13,565 nucleotides of DNA from Bacillota bacterium. Its GTDB lineage: Bacteria; Bacillota; Clostridia; Lachnospirales; Lachnospiraceae. The stretch spans positions 1 to 13,565 of the forward strand of contig JAEYQV010000010.1 of NCBI GenBank assembly GCA_023409835.1, written 5' to 3'. The position numbers were made by a program, and so were the translations under genes. Below the pieces are notes generated by a model that did no database searches, had not been told where the DNA came from, and saw nothing but the letters and a program-made list of their open reading frames with translations. Each line of letters opens with the position of its first letter. Position 1 is the stretch's first letter. Positions 1-6,023 of this stretch are shown here, piece after piece.

Positions 1-1
1 G

Positions 2-523
2 GGCTATATTCAGGTAACGGGGGTGGCGATTACCCTGTTGGGAATTCCGGTTACAATCGGAGCAATCTTTTTGGGGCCCTTAAGCGGAGCAATCTTAGGA
101 GCAGTCTTTGGAATAACAAGCTTTATAAGGTGCTTTGGGTTAGACCCCTTTGGAGTATTTCTGTTAGGAATTAATCCGGTACTTACCTTTATTCTGTGCT
201 TGCTGCCGCGTATACTTATGGGTTGGCTTACGGGACTGGTCTTCCTTGGATTGAGGAGGGTGGATAATAAGAAGAATATAGCCTTTGCCGTAACCAATCT
301 GACAGGACCGCTATTAAATACCATTCTCTTTATGAGCACTCTGATATTATTCTTCTATAATAATGGGGAATTCAGCAAGCAGTATGTTGCAGGTAGCGGA
401 GCTACCAATGCCTTTGCCTTTATCATAGCAATGGTGGGAATGAATGCCCTTATTGAGGCAGGTACCTGTTTTGTCATCGGAACTGCGATATCAAAGGTAC
501 TTGATAAGGCACTAATGAAATAA
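2..523 (+). CDS. ECF transporter S component (5'-truncated by window edge)
   Basis: This is the substrate-binding membrane subunit of an energy-coupling factor (ECF) vitamin or micronutrient importer. Such subunits work with the EcfT/EcfA energising module, which is not in this window. The frame is open to the left edge with no stop. A GTG at 23 sits inside a hydrophobic stretch, so the true start and the first membrane segment lie upstream. The visible protein (about 173 residues) is very hydrophobic and carries the family pattern GIPVTIGAIFLGPLSGAILG followed by further helices and an NTILFM segment, as in the ECF_trnsprt family (PF12822). The pattern resembles PanT-type (pantothenate) subunits, but I cannot assign the substrate. 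It ends with TAA at 521-523. No convincing terminator follows it directly. The next gene, infC, has its own promoter and is a separate unit. Confidence 0.75.
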   Translation, partial: GYIQVTGVAITLLGIPVTIGAIFLGPLSGAILGAVFGITSFIRCFGLDPFGVFLLGINPVLTFILCLLPRILMGWLTGLVFLGLRRVDNKKNIAFAVTNLTGPLLNTILFMSTLILFFYNNGEFSKQYVAGSGATNAFAFIIAMVGMNALIEAGTCFVIGTAISKVLDKALMK

Positions 524-568
524 TTAAACGGGTATGATCTAATAAACTTGTTATGATATTATTGATGG

Positions 569-653
569 ACTATACGGATGATACATTGATGATAATACCT
601 GAAAGATAAGACTTTATGATAATATATGAAAGATAACCAAGATAACGTATAGT
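569..653. repeat. Short direct repeats inside an 8-bp inverted repeat
   Basis: Two 20-nt copies of TGATAATAnnTGAAAGATAA lie at 590-609 and 617-636, 27 nt apart, differing only at the two n positions. They are enclosed by the perfect inverted repeat ACTATACG (569-576) and CGTATAGT (646-653). The element is AT-rich and ends 14 nt before the -35 box of the infC promoter. It could bind a regulator, act as an upstream AT-rich promoter element, or be the decayed 3' end of the transporter transcript. No protein-coding gene is visible in 524-666. Confidence 0.5.
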
Positions 654-666
654 AGAAATAAATGGC

Positions 667-695
667 TTGACATCAACTGTACAATATGCTATAAT
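667..695 (+). promoter_or_regulatory. Consensus sigma-A promoter of the infC operon
   Basis: TTGACA at 667-672 and TATAAT at 690-695 are both perfect consensus boxes with the optimal 17-nt spacer. Transcription should begin near 702. This leaves an untranslated leader of about 285 nt before infC, long enough for the attenuation structure described separately. It is the best promoter in the window, as expected for a ribosomal operon. Confidence 0.88.
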
Positions 696-701
696 TTGTT
701 C

Positions 702-987
702 GCTGTGAATATTTTGAAGGTATTCGCACAAGAAAGAAGAGTATCCATCTCTCACCCCTAACGTAGAATAATCTACTGTGAACGGGTCAATACATGAAAC
801 TATTTATTTCAGACTATGAGATAATTATGTGAATGAACCTGTAGGTGGATAATCTTAGTTATCCACCTTTTTTATTCTGTGAAACGATGATTATTTCATT
901 TGGTTTCAGAATATGCAGCAAAAGAGCCCGGCTATTACCGTGGCAGAAACTTTTAATGAGTGATTTAACCTATGGAGGTGCAGTACT
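702..987 (+). promoter_or_regulatory. infC operon attenuator leader (L20-type autoregulation likely)
   Basis: The leader between the promoter and infC contains three visible elements. An early segment TATCCATCT (742-750) can pair with AGGTGGATA (843-851), giving 9 bp with one G-U. A small hairpin GTAGA-ATAA-TCTAC lies at 763-776. An intrinsic terminator lies at 843-873. The early segment uses the same bases as the terminator's 5' arm, so the two pairings exclude each other: a classical antiterminator/terminator switch. In Bacillus subtilis the infC-rpmI-rplT operon is repressed by ribosomal protein L20, which binds such a leader and favours termination. I infer the same mechanism here from the gene order and the switch. 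I cannot confirm the L20 binding site itself. Confidence 0.7.
843..873 (+). terminator. Leader intrinsic terminator upstream of infC
   Basis: A perfect 10-bp stem, AGGTGGATAA (843-852) with TTATCCACCT (859-868), has a 6-nt loop TCTTAG and runs into six Ts (868-873). It lies about 115 nt before the infC start and after the strong promoter, so it works as an attenuator and not as a gene-end terminator. Confidence 0.85.
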
Positions 988-1494
988 ATTAGCGATTTAA
1001 TGATTAATGAACAAATCAGGGATAAGGAAGTTCGCCTGATTAGTGAGGACGGAGAGCAACTCGGTATCGTGTCGGCAAAGGATGCGTTAAAGCTTGCGAA
1101 AGAAGCAAACTTGGATCTTGTTAAGATAGCGCCGACAGCAAAACCGCCGGTTTGCAAGATCATCGATTACGGAAAATACAGATATGAGCTGGCTAGAAAA
1201 GAGAAGGAAGCCAAGAAGAAACAGAAGGTTACGGAAGTGAAAGAAATCCGCTTATCACCGAACATCGATGATAATGATTTAAACACGAAGGCAAATATGG
1301 CCAGAAAGTTTATCACCCATGGTGATAAGGTGAAGGTTACATTACGTTTTCGTGGTCGTGAGATGGCTCATACAGGTTCGTCCAAGGTCATTCTGGATAG
1401 CTTCTTCGCCTTGCTTCAGGATGTCGCAATCGTTGAGAAACAAGCTAAGCTCGAAGGAAGAAGTATGATTATGTTCTTATCAGAGAAGCGTTAA
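988..1494 (+). CDS. infC: Translation initiation factor IF-3, probable AUU start
   Basis: IF-3 binds the 30S subunit, prevents premature 50S joining and checks the start codon and initiator tRNA. The protein shows the IF3-N signature (MINEQIRDKEVRLI, then KPPVCKIIDYGKYRYE), a lysine-rich linker, and the IF3-C domain (EVKEIRLSPNI, then KVKVTLRFRGREMAH). I choose ATT at 988 and not the first in-frame ATG at 1000. The GGAGGT at 974-979 is 8 nt from ATT but 20 nt from ATG, and an in-frame stop at 961-963 limits any longer form. This gives 168 residues, against 164 from the ATG. An AUU start is known for infC in Escherichia coli and Geobacillus stearothermophilus. Because IF-3 discriminates against AUU, it allows autoregulation. 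It is the first gene of the operon with rpmI and rplT. Confidence 0.95.
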   Translation: MSDLMINEQIRDKEVRLISEDGEQLGIVSAKDALKLAKEANLDLVKIAPTAKPPVCKIIDYGKYRYELARKEKEAKKKQKVTEVKEIRLSPNIDDNDLNTKANMARKFITHGDKVKVTLRFRGREMAHTGSSKVILDSFFALLQDVAIVEKQAKLEGRSMIMFLSEKR

Positions 1495-1577
1495 AATACT
1501 AAAACAAACAGCAATCCGGAAAGCTGCAGATAACCTGCGGCCCAAAGACTGTATTAATTTATTAAGGAGGAAATATC

Positions 1578-1775
1578 ATGCCAAAATTAAAAACAAGCAG
1601 AGCAGCAGCGAAGCGTTTTACGAAAACAGGAACCGGTAAGTTAAAGAGAATGAAGGCTTACAAGAGTCATATCTTAACGAAGAAATCCGCTAAAAGAAAG
1701 AGAAATCTCAGAAAAGCAGCTATGACGGATGCAACTAATATAAAGAACATGAAGAAGATCTTACCATATCTGTAA
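1578..1775 (+). CDS. rpmI: 50S ribosomal protein L35
   Basis: This small, strongly basic structural protein of the large ribosomal subunit is 65 residues long, the usual family length. It starts MPKLKTSRAAAKRFTKTGTG, the hallmark of L35, followed by the lysine/arginine-rich KSAKRKRNLRKA region. A clear AAGGAGG (1564-1570) precedes the ATG. It lies 83 nt after infC and 27 nt before rplT in the conserved order infC-rpmI-rplT, so it is co-transcribed and shares the leader control. Confidence 0.97.
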   Translation: MPKLKTSRAAAKRFTKTGTGKLKRMKAYKSHILTKKSAKRKRNLRKAAMTDATNIKNMKKILPYL

Positions 1776-1802
1776 GAGATAGGAGATAAGGAGGAATAAA
1801 AA

Positions 1803-2159
1803 ATGGCAAGAGTTAAAGGCGGATTAAACGCTAAGAAAAGACACAACCGTGTGTTAAAGCTGGCTAAAGGTTACAGAGGTGCCAGATCAAAACAATATAG
1901 AGTAGCAAAACAGTCAGTTATGAGAGCATTAACCTCTTCCTTCGCAGGCAGAAAGCAGAGAAAGAGAGATATGAGATCCTTATGGATCACCAGAATTAAT
2001 GCCGCTGCTAGAATCAACGGCTTATCCTATAGCAAACTGATGTATGGTCTTAAGCTGGCACAGGTTGACATTAACAGAAAGATGCTTTCTGAAATGGCAA
2101 TCAACGATGCAGAAGGCTTTGCAGCTCTGGCTCAGGTGGCTAAGTCTAAGCTGGCATAG
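1803..2159 (+). CDS. rplT: 50S ribosomal protein L20
   Basis: L20 is an early-assembly 23S rRNA-binding protein and the known autorepressor of this operon in Bacillus subtilis and Escherichia coli. The 118-residue length is typical. Visible family blocks are MARVKGGLNAKKRHNRVLK, the YRGARSKQYRVAKQSVMRAL segment of the basic N-terminal extension, RKRDMRSLWITRINAAAR, and the C-terminal globular part GLSYSKLMYGLK. AAGGAGG at 1788-1794 lies 8 nt before the ATG. It is the last gene of the operon and is followed directly by a strong terminator. No unusual residues are seen. Confidence 0.97.
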   Translation: MARVKGGLNAKKRHNRVLKLAKGYRGARSKQYRVAKQSVMRALTSSFAGRKQRKRDMRSLWITRINAAARINGLSYSKLMYGLKLAQVDINRKMLSEMAINDAEGFAALAQVAKSKLA

Positions 2160-2184
2160 GTTTGACCCGGATATGAACAATATA

Positions 2185-2244
2185 GGCTGCAGAGCCTGTT
2201 ATGAACGCCGATACGGCACCATAGCAGGCTCTGCAGCCTTTTTT
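2185..2244 (+). terminator. Strong intrinsic terminator of the infC-rpmI-rplT operon
   Basis: The 18-bp stem pairs 2185-2202 with 2221-2238 with a single G-U pair; its core is GGCTGCAGAGCCTG. The 18-nt loop contains a small inner GCC/GGC hairpin. Six Ts follow (2239-2244). It starts 26 nt after the rplT stop. Confidence 0.93.
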
Positions 2245-2461
2245 ATTGGCAGTTGGCTGCCACAGGCAGACAGTCCGGTGTAGGATAAGGGATACATTTC
2301 TTCGTAATCCTACACACACAACCTAAGGCAAAGAAAACAGGAATTCCTACGAATGTGAAAGAAAGCTTCTCTTTGTTCGCTTTAAGATTATACAGAATGC
2401 AATTATAAATTTAACAGCATCAAAATATAATAGAATAACAATAGTACGAAGAAGGGATAGC
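2245..2461. other. Gap between rplT and the first subtilase gene
   Basis: No gene is visible here. A perfect 9-bp inverted repeat, GTGTAGGAT (2278-2286) with ATCCTACAC (2307-2315), has a 20-nt loop and no T-run. A TATAAT lies at 2426-2431, 30 nt before the subtilase start, but the matching -35 position (TTATAA, 2403-2408) is poor, so I do not call a sigma-A promoter. I see no convincing sporulation-sigma promoter (sigma E, F, G or K type) either. The subtilase pair presumably starts from a promoter in this gap that I cannot define. Confidence 0.5.
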
Positions 2462-4189
2462 TTGACTAACGAGACGGTTTTGACACCGGAGGAGAGAGCG
2501 CGGATTACCAGCAATGATTTCGCGGATCTGTTAATTGAATATGGTGGCGATTGGTCAGTCTTTAATCAGTTTCAGGATGCAGTGGTCAATATCATTAATT
2601 TCTTCCAGGCAGTCGTTCATGTCCCGGTCTCCCAGATTACAGACGATATCATACGGCAGCTTGGATATTCCGCTACGCCATCCCTGTTCGGACTGATTAG
2701 TCAGGCCAGCCTGGAAGCCTCCGGGGTAACAAGAATACGTAATATTCCAAACTTTAATCTGAGGGGGCAGGGAGTACTGATCGGATTTCTTGATACAGGT
2801 ATTGACTATACGAACCCGATATTCCAATATGCGGATAGAACAACAAGAATTGCCGCAATCTGGGATCAAACAATTCAGACCGGGCCATTTCCGGCAAACA
2901 TAAACTTCGGGACTGAATATACACGGGAACAGATTAATGAAGCACTCAGAAGCGATAACCCGTTCACTATCGTACCGTCCAGGGATGAGAATGGACATGG
3001 TACGATGGTGGCAGGAATTGCTGCCGGAAATGAAGTCCCTGAAAGCGACTTTTACGGGGTTGCACCAGAAGCGGAGCTGGTCGTGGTCAAGTTAAAACCG
3101 GCAAAACCCTATCTGAAACAGTTCTTCCGCATACCCCAGGAGGCTCTCTGCTATCAAGAAAACGATATCATGTTTGCAGTAGAGTATCTGATTGATATGG
3201 CCGATCATCTGAACCGACCGCTGGTGATCTGTATTTCACTCGGAACCTCTCAGGGTGCTCATGACGGAAGGGGAATCTTGAGCAGATACCTGTCCCTGCA
3301 AGCGGAGCATGCCGGGACAGCGGTAGTGATAGCTGCAGGAAATGAAGGAAATGCCAAGAGGCATTATCGGGGAATGGTGGACCGGAACACAGGTTATGAT
3401 ACCGTTGAACTGAACGTAGCTGATAATGAGAGCGGCTTTTCCATGGAGCTTTGGGGCGATTCACCGAATGTGTATTCCGTAGATATATTGTCACCCAGTG
3501 GGGAGTATATACCAAGGATCAACGCGAGGTTGGATGAAAGCAGGATCGTATCCTTTATTTTTGAGAGGACGATCATTCATCTGGACTTTCAAATGATAGA
3601 ATCGCAGAGTGGAGATCAGTTAATCCTGTTCCGATTTACAGATCCGGCCCCCGGCATTTGGCAGCTTCGTATCTATGGCAGGGGAGAAGGAACCCTGGGG
3701 TTTAATATCTGGCTGCCGATGAGCGGCTTTATTTCTAATGATACCTATTTCATACGCTCGGACCCCTATACTACGATCCTGACACCGGGGAATGCAAGGA
3801 CGCCGATCACAGTTACAGCTTATAACATCGTGGATGACAGCCTGTATCAGAATGCCAGCAGGGGCTATACCAGAATCGGAGTAATCAAACCGGAAATCGC
3901 AGCTCCCGGTGTATCCATTACCAGTCCCACACTGGAGCAAGGGTTTACAAAGGTGAGCGGCACCAGTACCAGTGCCGCTCATACGGCAGGGATAGCTGCA
4001 ATGCTTTTTGAATGGGGTATTGTTAAGAAAAACTATATCTATATGAGTACAGTAGATATGAAGGTATTTTTTATCCGGGGTGCAACCAGAGAGCAGGGTG
4101 CTGATTATCCTAACAGGGACTGGGGATATGGTATTTTAAATATCTTTGATGTATTTGATGTAATACGGACAGAATTAGTAGAAAGTTAG
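2462..4189 (+). CDS. Csp-like S8 subtilase with complete catalytic triad
   Basis: This predicted serine protease has 575 residues and no signal peptide. A propeptide-like region (about 1-95) precedes the subtilisin fold. The catalytic residues are Asp111 (GFLDTGID), His179 (NGHGTMVAG) and Ser502 (SGTSTSAAH). The oxyanion Asn294 is in AAGNEG. A beta-rich insertion of about 130-150 residues sits between that Asn and the Ser. The length, the insertion and the missing secretion signal match the clostridial Csp germination proteases, in which CspB processes the cortex hydrolase pro-SleC. Many Lachnospiraceae carry several such proteins of unknown role, so germination is only an inference. The start is TTG at 2462, preceded by AAGGG at 2452-2456, and its N-terminus aligns with the ATG-started paralogue 16 nt downstream (TPEERARITSNDF against TSEERFKITSNDY). 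The two genes are probably one operon. Confidence 0.88.
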   Translation: MTNETVLTPEERARITSNDFADLLIEYGGDWSVFNQFQDAVVNIINFFQAVVHVPVSQITDDIIRQLGYSATPSLFGLISQASLEASGVTRIRNIPNFNLRGQGVLIGFLDTGIDYTNPIFQYADRTTRIAAIWDQTIQTGPFPANINFGTEYTREQINEALRSDNPFTIVPSRDENGHGTMVAGIAAGNEVPESDFYGVAPEAELVVVKLKPAKPYLKQFFRIPQEALCYQENDIMFAVEYLIDMADHLNRPLVICISLGTSQGAHDGRGILSRYLSLQAEHAGTAVVIAAGNEGNAKRHYRGMVDRNTGYDTVELNVADNESGFSMELWGDSPNVYSVDILSPSGEYIPRINARLDESRIVSFIFERTIIHLDFQMIESQSGDQLILFRFTDPAPGIWQLRIYGRGEGTLGFNIWLPMSGFISNDTYFIRSDPYTTILTPGNARTPITVTAYNIVDDSLYQNASRGYTRIGVIKPEIAAPGVSITSPTLEQGFTKVSGTSTSAAHTAGIAAMLFEWGIVKKNYIYMSTVDMKVFFIRGATREQGADYPNRDWGYGILNIFDVFDVIRTELVES

Positions 4190-4205
4190 GAGAGAAGGTA
4201 TCACG

Positions 4206-5909
4206 ATGACTTCGGAGGAGAGATTCAAAATAACCAGTAACGATTATGTGGATTTATTTATTCAGTACTATGGAAACGAGGCAAATCTTGAACCATATCG
4301 GGAGAATTCGGTGCATATAATGAATGTCCGATATGCGGTCCAATATGTTCCCGCAGCCCAGATCTCCTCTGCCACGATTGCAGAAATCGGTTATGAGGCT
4401 ATTCCTAGCTGTTACGGTCTGGAAAGTATAAGAAGCCTGGAGGTATCCGGCGTAATAAGGATTAGGGAGGCACCCGCATTCGGCCTTCGAGGAAGCGGAG
4501 TGCTGGTAGGAATCGTAGATACGGGGATTGATTATACGAATCCCATTTTCCGACGGAATGATGGAACAAGTAGGGTTGCAGCCCTATGGGATCAGACGAT
4601 AGATAGTGAGAACGGTTATCCGGAAGGGACCTTCTACGGTACCGAATATGATGCCGACCAGATCAACCGGGCATTGGCAAGTGAGAATCCCTATGATATC
4701 GTTCCGAGCAAAGATGAACTAGGACACGGTACGATACTTGCCGGGATTGCGGCAGGCTCAGAATCCGAGGAAAATAATTTCAGCGGAGTTGTACCGGATT
4801 CAGATCTTTTAGTAGTGAAGCTGAAGCAGGCAAAGCCGGTGATAAGAGAGTTGCTTGCCATTCCCCTGGATGTTCCGGCCTATCAGGAAAATGATATCAT
4901 ATGGGGAATACAATACCTTATTACTACAGCAAGAAGACTTGGAATGCCGATTGCAATCTGCATCGGAATGGGGACCTCCCGGGGGTCTCATGACGGAAGA
5001 GGAGTATTGGGCTTAGTTATAACGGTTCTAGCTGCCTTGCCCGGAATTGCCATCGTAATCTCTGCCGGTAATGAGGGAAGTATGAGAAGACATTATTTTG
5101 GTACAATTGATCCGGCGATTGGTTATAATACGGTTGAGCTCAATGTAGGAGATAATGAGAGCGACTTCGCAATGGAGCTATGGGGAGCAGCACCTAGTAC
5201 CTATTCCATCGATATTACCTCTCCGGGAGGAGAATATATTCCGAGGATTACGGAGGGGTTAAGGGTCAGCAGGGAAATCAATTTTATCTTTGAGCAGACT
5301 AATATTAACGTCGATTATTTCATGATTGAATCCCGGGTGGGGGACGAACTAATTCTGATGCGTTTTCATAAACCGACAGCAGGAGTTTGGACATTTCAGG
5401 TCTATGGCAGGGGTGATCTGCCGGGGAGCTTTCATATCTGGCTTCCTATGAACGATTTTATTTCCGAGAACACCTATTTCGTCCAACCCAATCCGTATAC
5501 TACCATAACCTTGCCCGGCAATGCACTGGTACCGATCACAGTTACGGCATATAATCCGGAGAATTCTACCCTCTATCAGAATGCCAGTAAGGGGTTTACA
5601 AGAATAAATGATATTAAGCCGGATCTGGCAGCTCCGGGTGTGAATATTACTGCTCCTACACTGGAGCAGGGCTTTGACAATGTGACCGGAACCGGAGCGG
5701 CAGCTGCACATGCGACAGGTATTTCCGCCATGCTGCTGGAATGGGGGATTGTTAGAGGTAATGACGCCAGAGTTAATACTGTAGATATCAAGAATTATCT
5801 GATCCGAGGTGCGAAACGTAATCCAAGACTGCAGTATCCGAATCGGGACTGGGGCTATGGAATTATAGATATTTATAATGTATTTAATATTCTCCGCTCG
5901 GGCTTCTGA
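4206..5909 (+). CDS. Csp-like subtilase paralogue lacking catalytic Ser (probable pseudoprotease)
   Basis: This 567-residue paralogue aligns with the preceding protein along its whole length: propeptide region, subtilisin core, beta-rich insertion and the C-terminal YPNRDWGYGI block. Asp105 (GIVDTGID), His174 (LGHGTILAG) and the oxyanion Asn289 (SAGNEG) are kept. The serine motif reads GTGAAAAHATG, so Gly497 replaces the catalytic Ser (GGA against AGT in the first gene). At least two base changes separate the codons, and neighbouring codons also differ, so a single sequencing error is unlikely. The protein should fold but not cleave. In Clostridioides difficile the pseudoprotease CspC (and the inactive CspA part of CspBA) regulates germination beside active CspB; a similar sensing or partner role is inferred. 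A GAAGG ribosome binding site lies just before the ATG, 16 nt after the upstream stop. Confidence 0.88.
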   Translation: MTSEERFKITSNDYVDLFIQYYGNEANLEPYRENSVHIMNVRYAVQYVPAAQISSATIAEIGYEAIPSCYGLESIRSLEVSGVIRIREAPAFGLRGSGVLVGIVDTGIDYTNPIFRRNDGTSRVAALWDQTIDSENGYPEGTFYGTEYDADQINRALASENPYDIVPSKDELGHGTILAGIAAGSESEENNFSGVVPDSDLLVVKLKQAKPVIRELLAIPLDVPAYQENDIIWGIQYLITTARRLGMPIAICIGMGTSRGSHDGRGVLGLVITVLAALPGIAIVISAGNEGSMRRHYFGTIDPAIGYNTVELNVGDNESDFAMELWGAAPSTYSIDITSPGGEYIPRITEGLRVSREINFIFEQTNINVDYFMIESRVGDELILMRFHKPTAGVWTFQVYGRGDLPGSFHIWLPMNDFISENTYFVQPNPYTTITLPGNALVPITVTAYNPENSTLYQNASKGFTRINDIKPDLAAPGVNITAPTLEQGFDNVTGTGAAAAHATGISAMLLEWGIVRGNDARVNTVDIKNYLIRGAKRNPRLQYPNRDWGYGIIDIYNVFNILRSGF

Positions 5910-5941
5910 TGGACGGTGACCGGAGGTATCAGGGACGTGAG

Positions 5942-5980
5942 CATAGGGAGGTTCCCTATGGATATTCCCTATGGATTTTT
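5942..5980 (+). repeat. Hairpin with duplicated 3' arm and T-run (possible weak terminator)
   Basis: CATAGGGA (5942-5949) pairs perfectly with TCCCTATG at 5953-5960 through a 3-nt loop. The 12-mer TTCCCTATGGAT then occurs again 13 nt later (5952-5963 and 5965-5976), so the same 5' arm could instead pair with 5966-5973, which is followed by GATTTTT. It could be a weak terminator after the subtilase pair with two alternative folds. A regulatory site for the following gene is also possible. Confidence 0.45.
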
Positions 5981-6023
5981 AGCATAAAGTGCTATAAAAT
6001 GAGCTTATAGGAGGATATTACAT

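Noticed and set aside
570..755. 61-codon minus-strand open frame
   Set aside because: It spans repeats, the infC promoter and the leader start, has no family signature and no convincing ribosome binding site.
972..992. Six-codon mini reading frame (ATG to TAG) overlapping the infC AUU
   Set aside because: It has no ribosome binding site of its own and contains the infC one, so translation is unlikely.
2301..2313. 13-mer TTCGTAATCCTAC that recurs in inverse orientation at 13286-13298
   Set aside because: A few shared 13-mers are expected by chance in a window of this size; flanks are only loosely similar and no element boundaries are visible.
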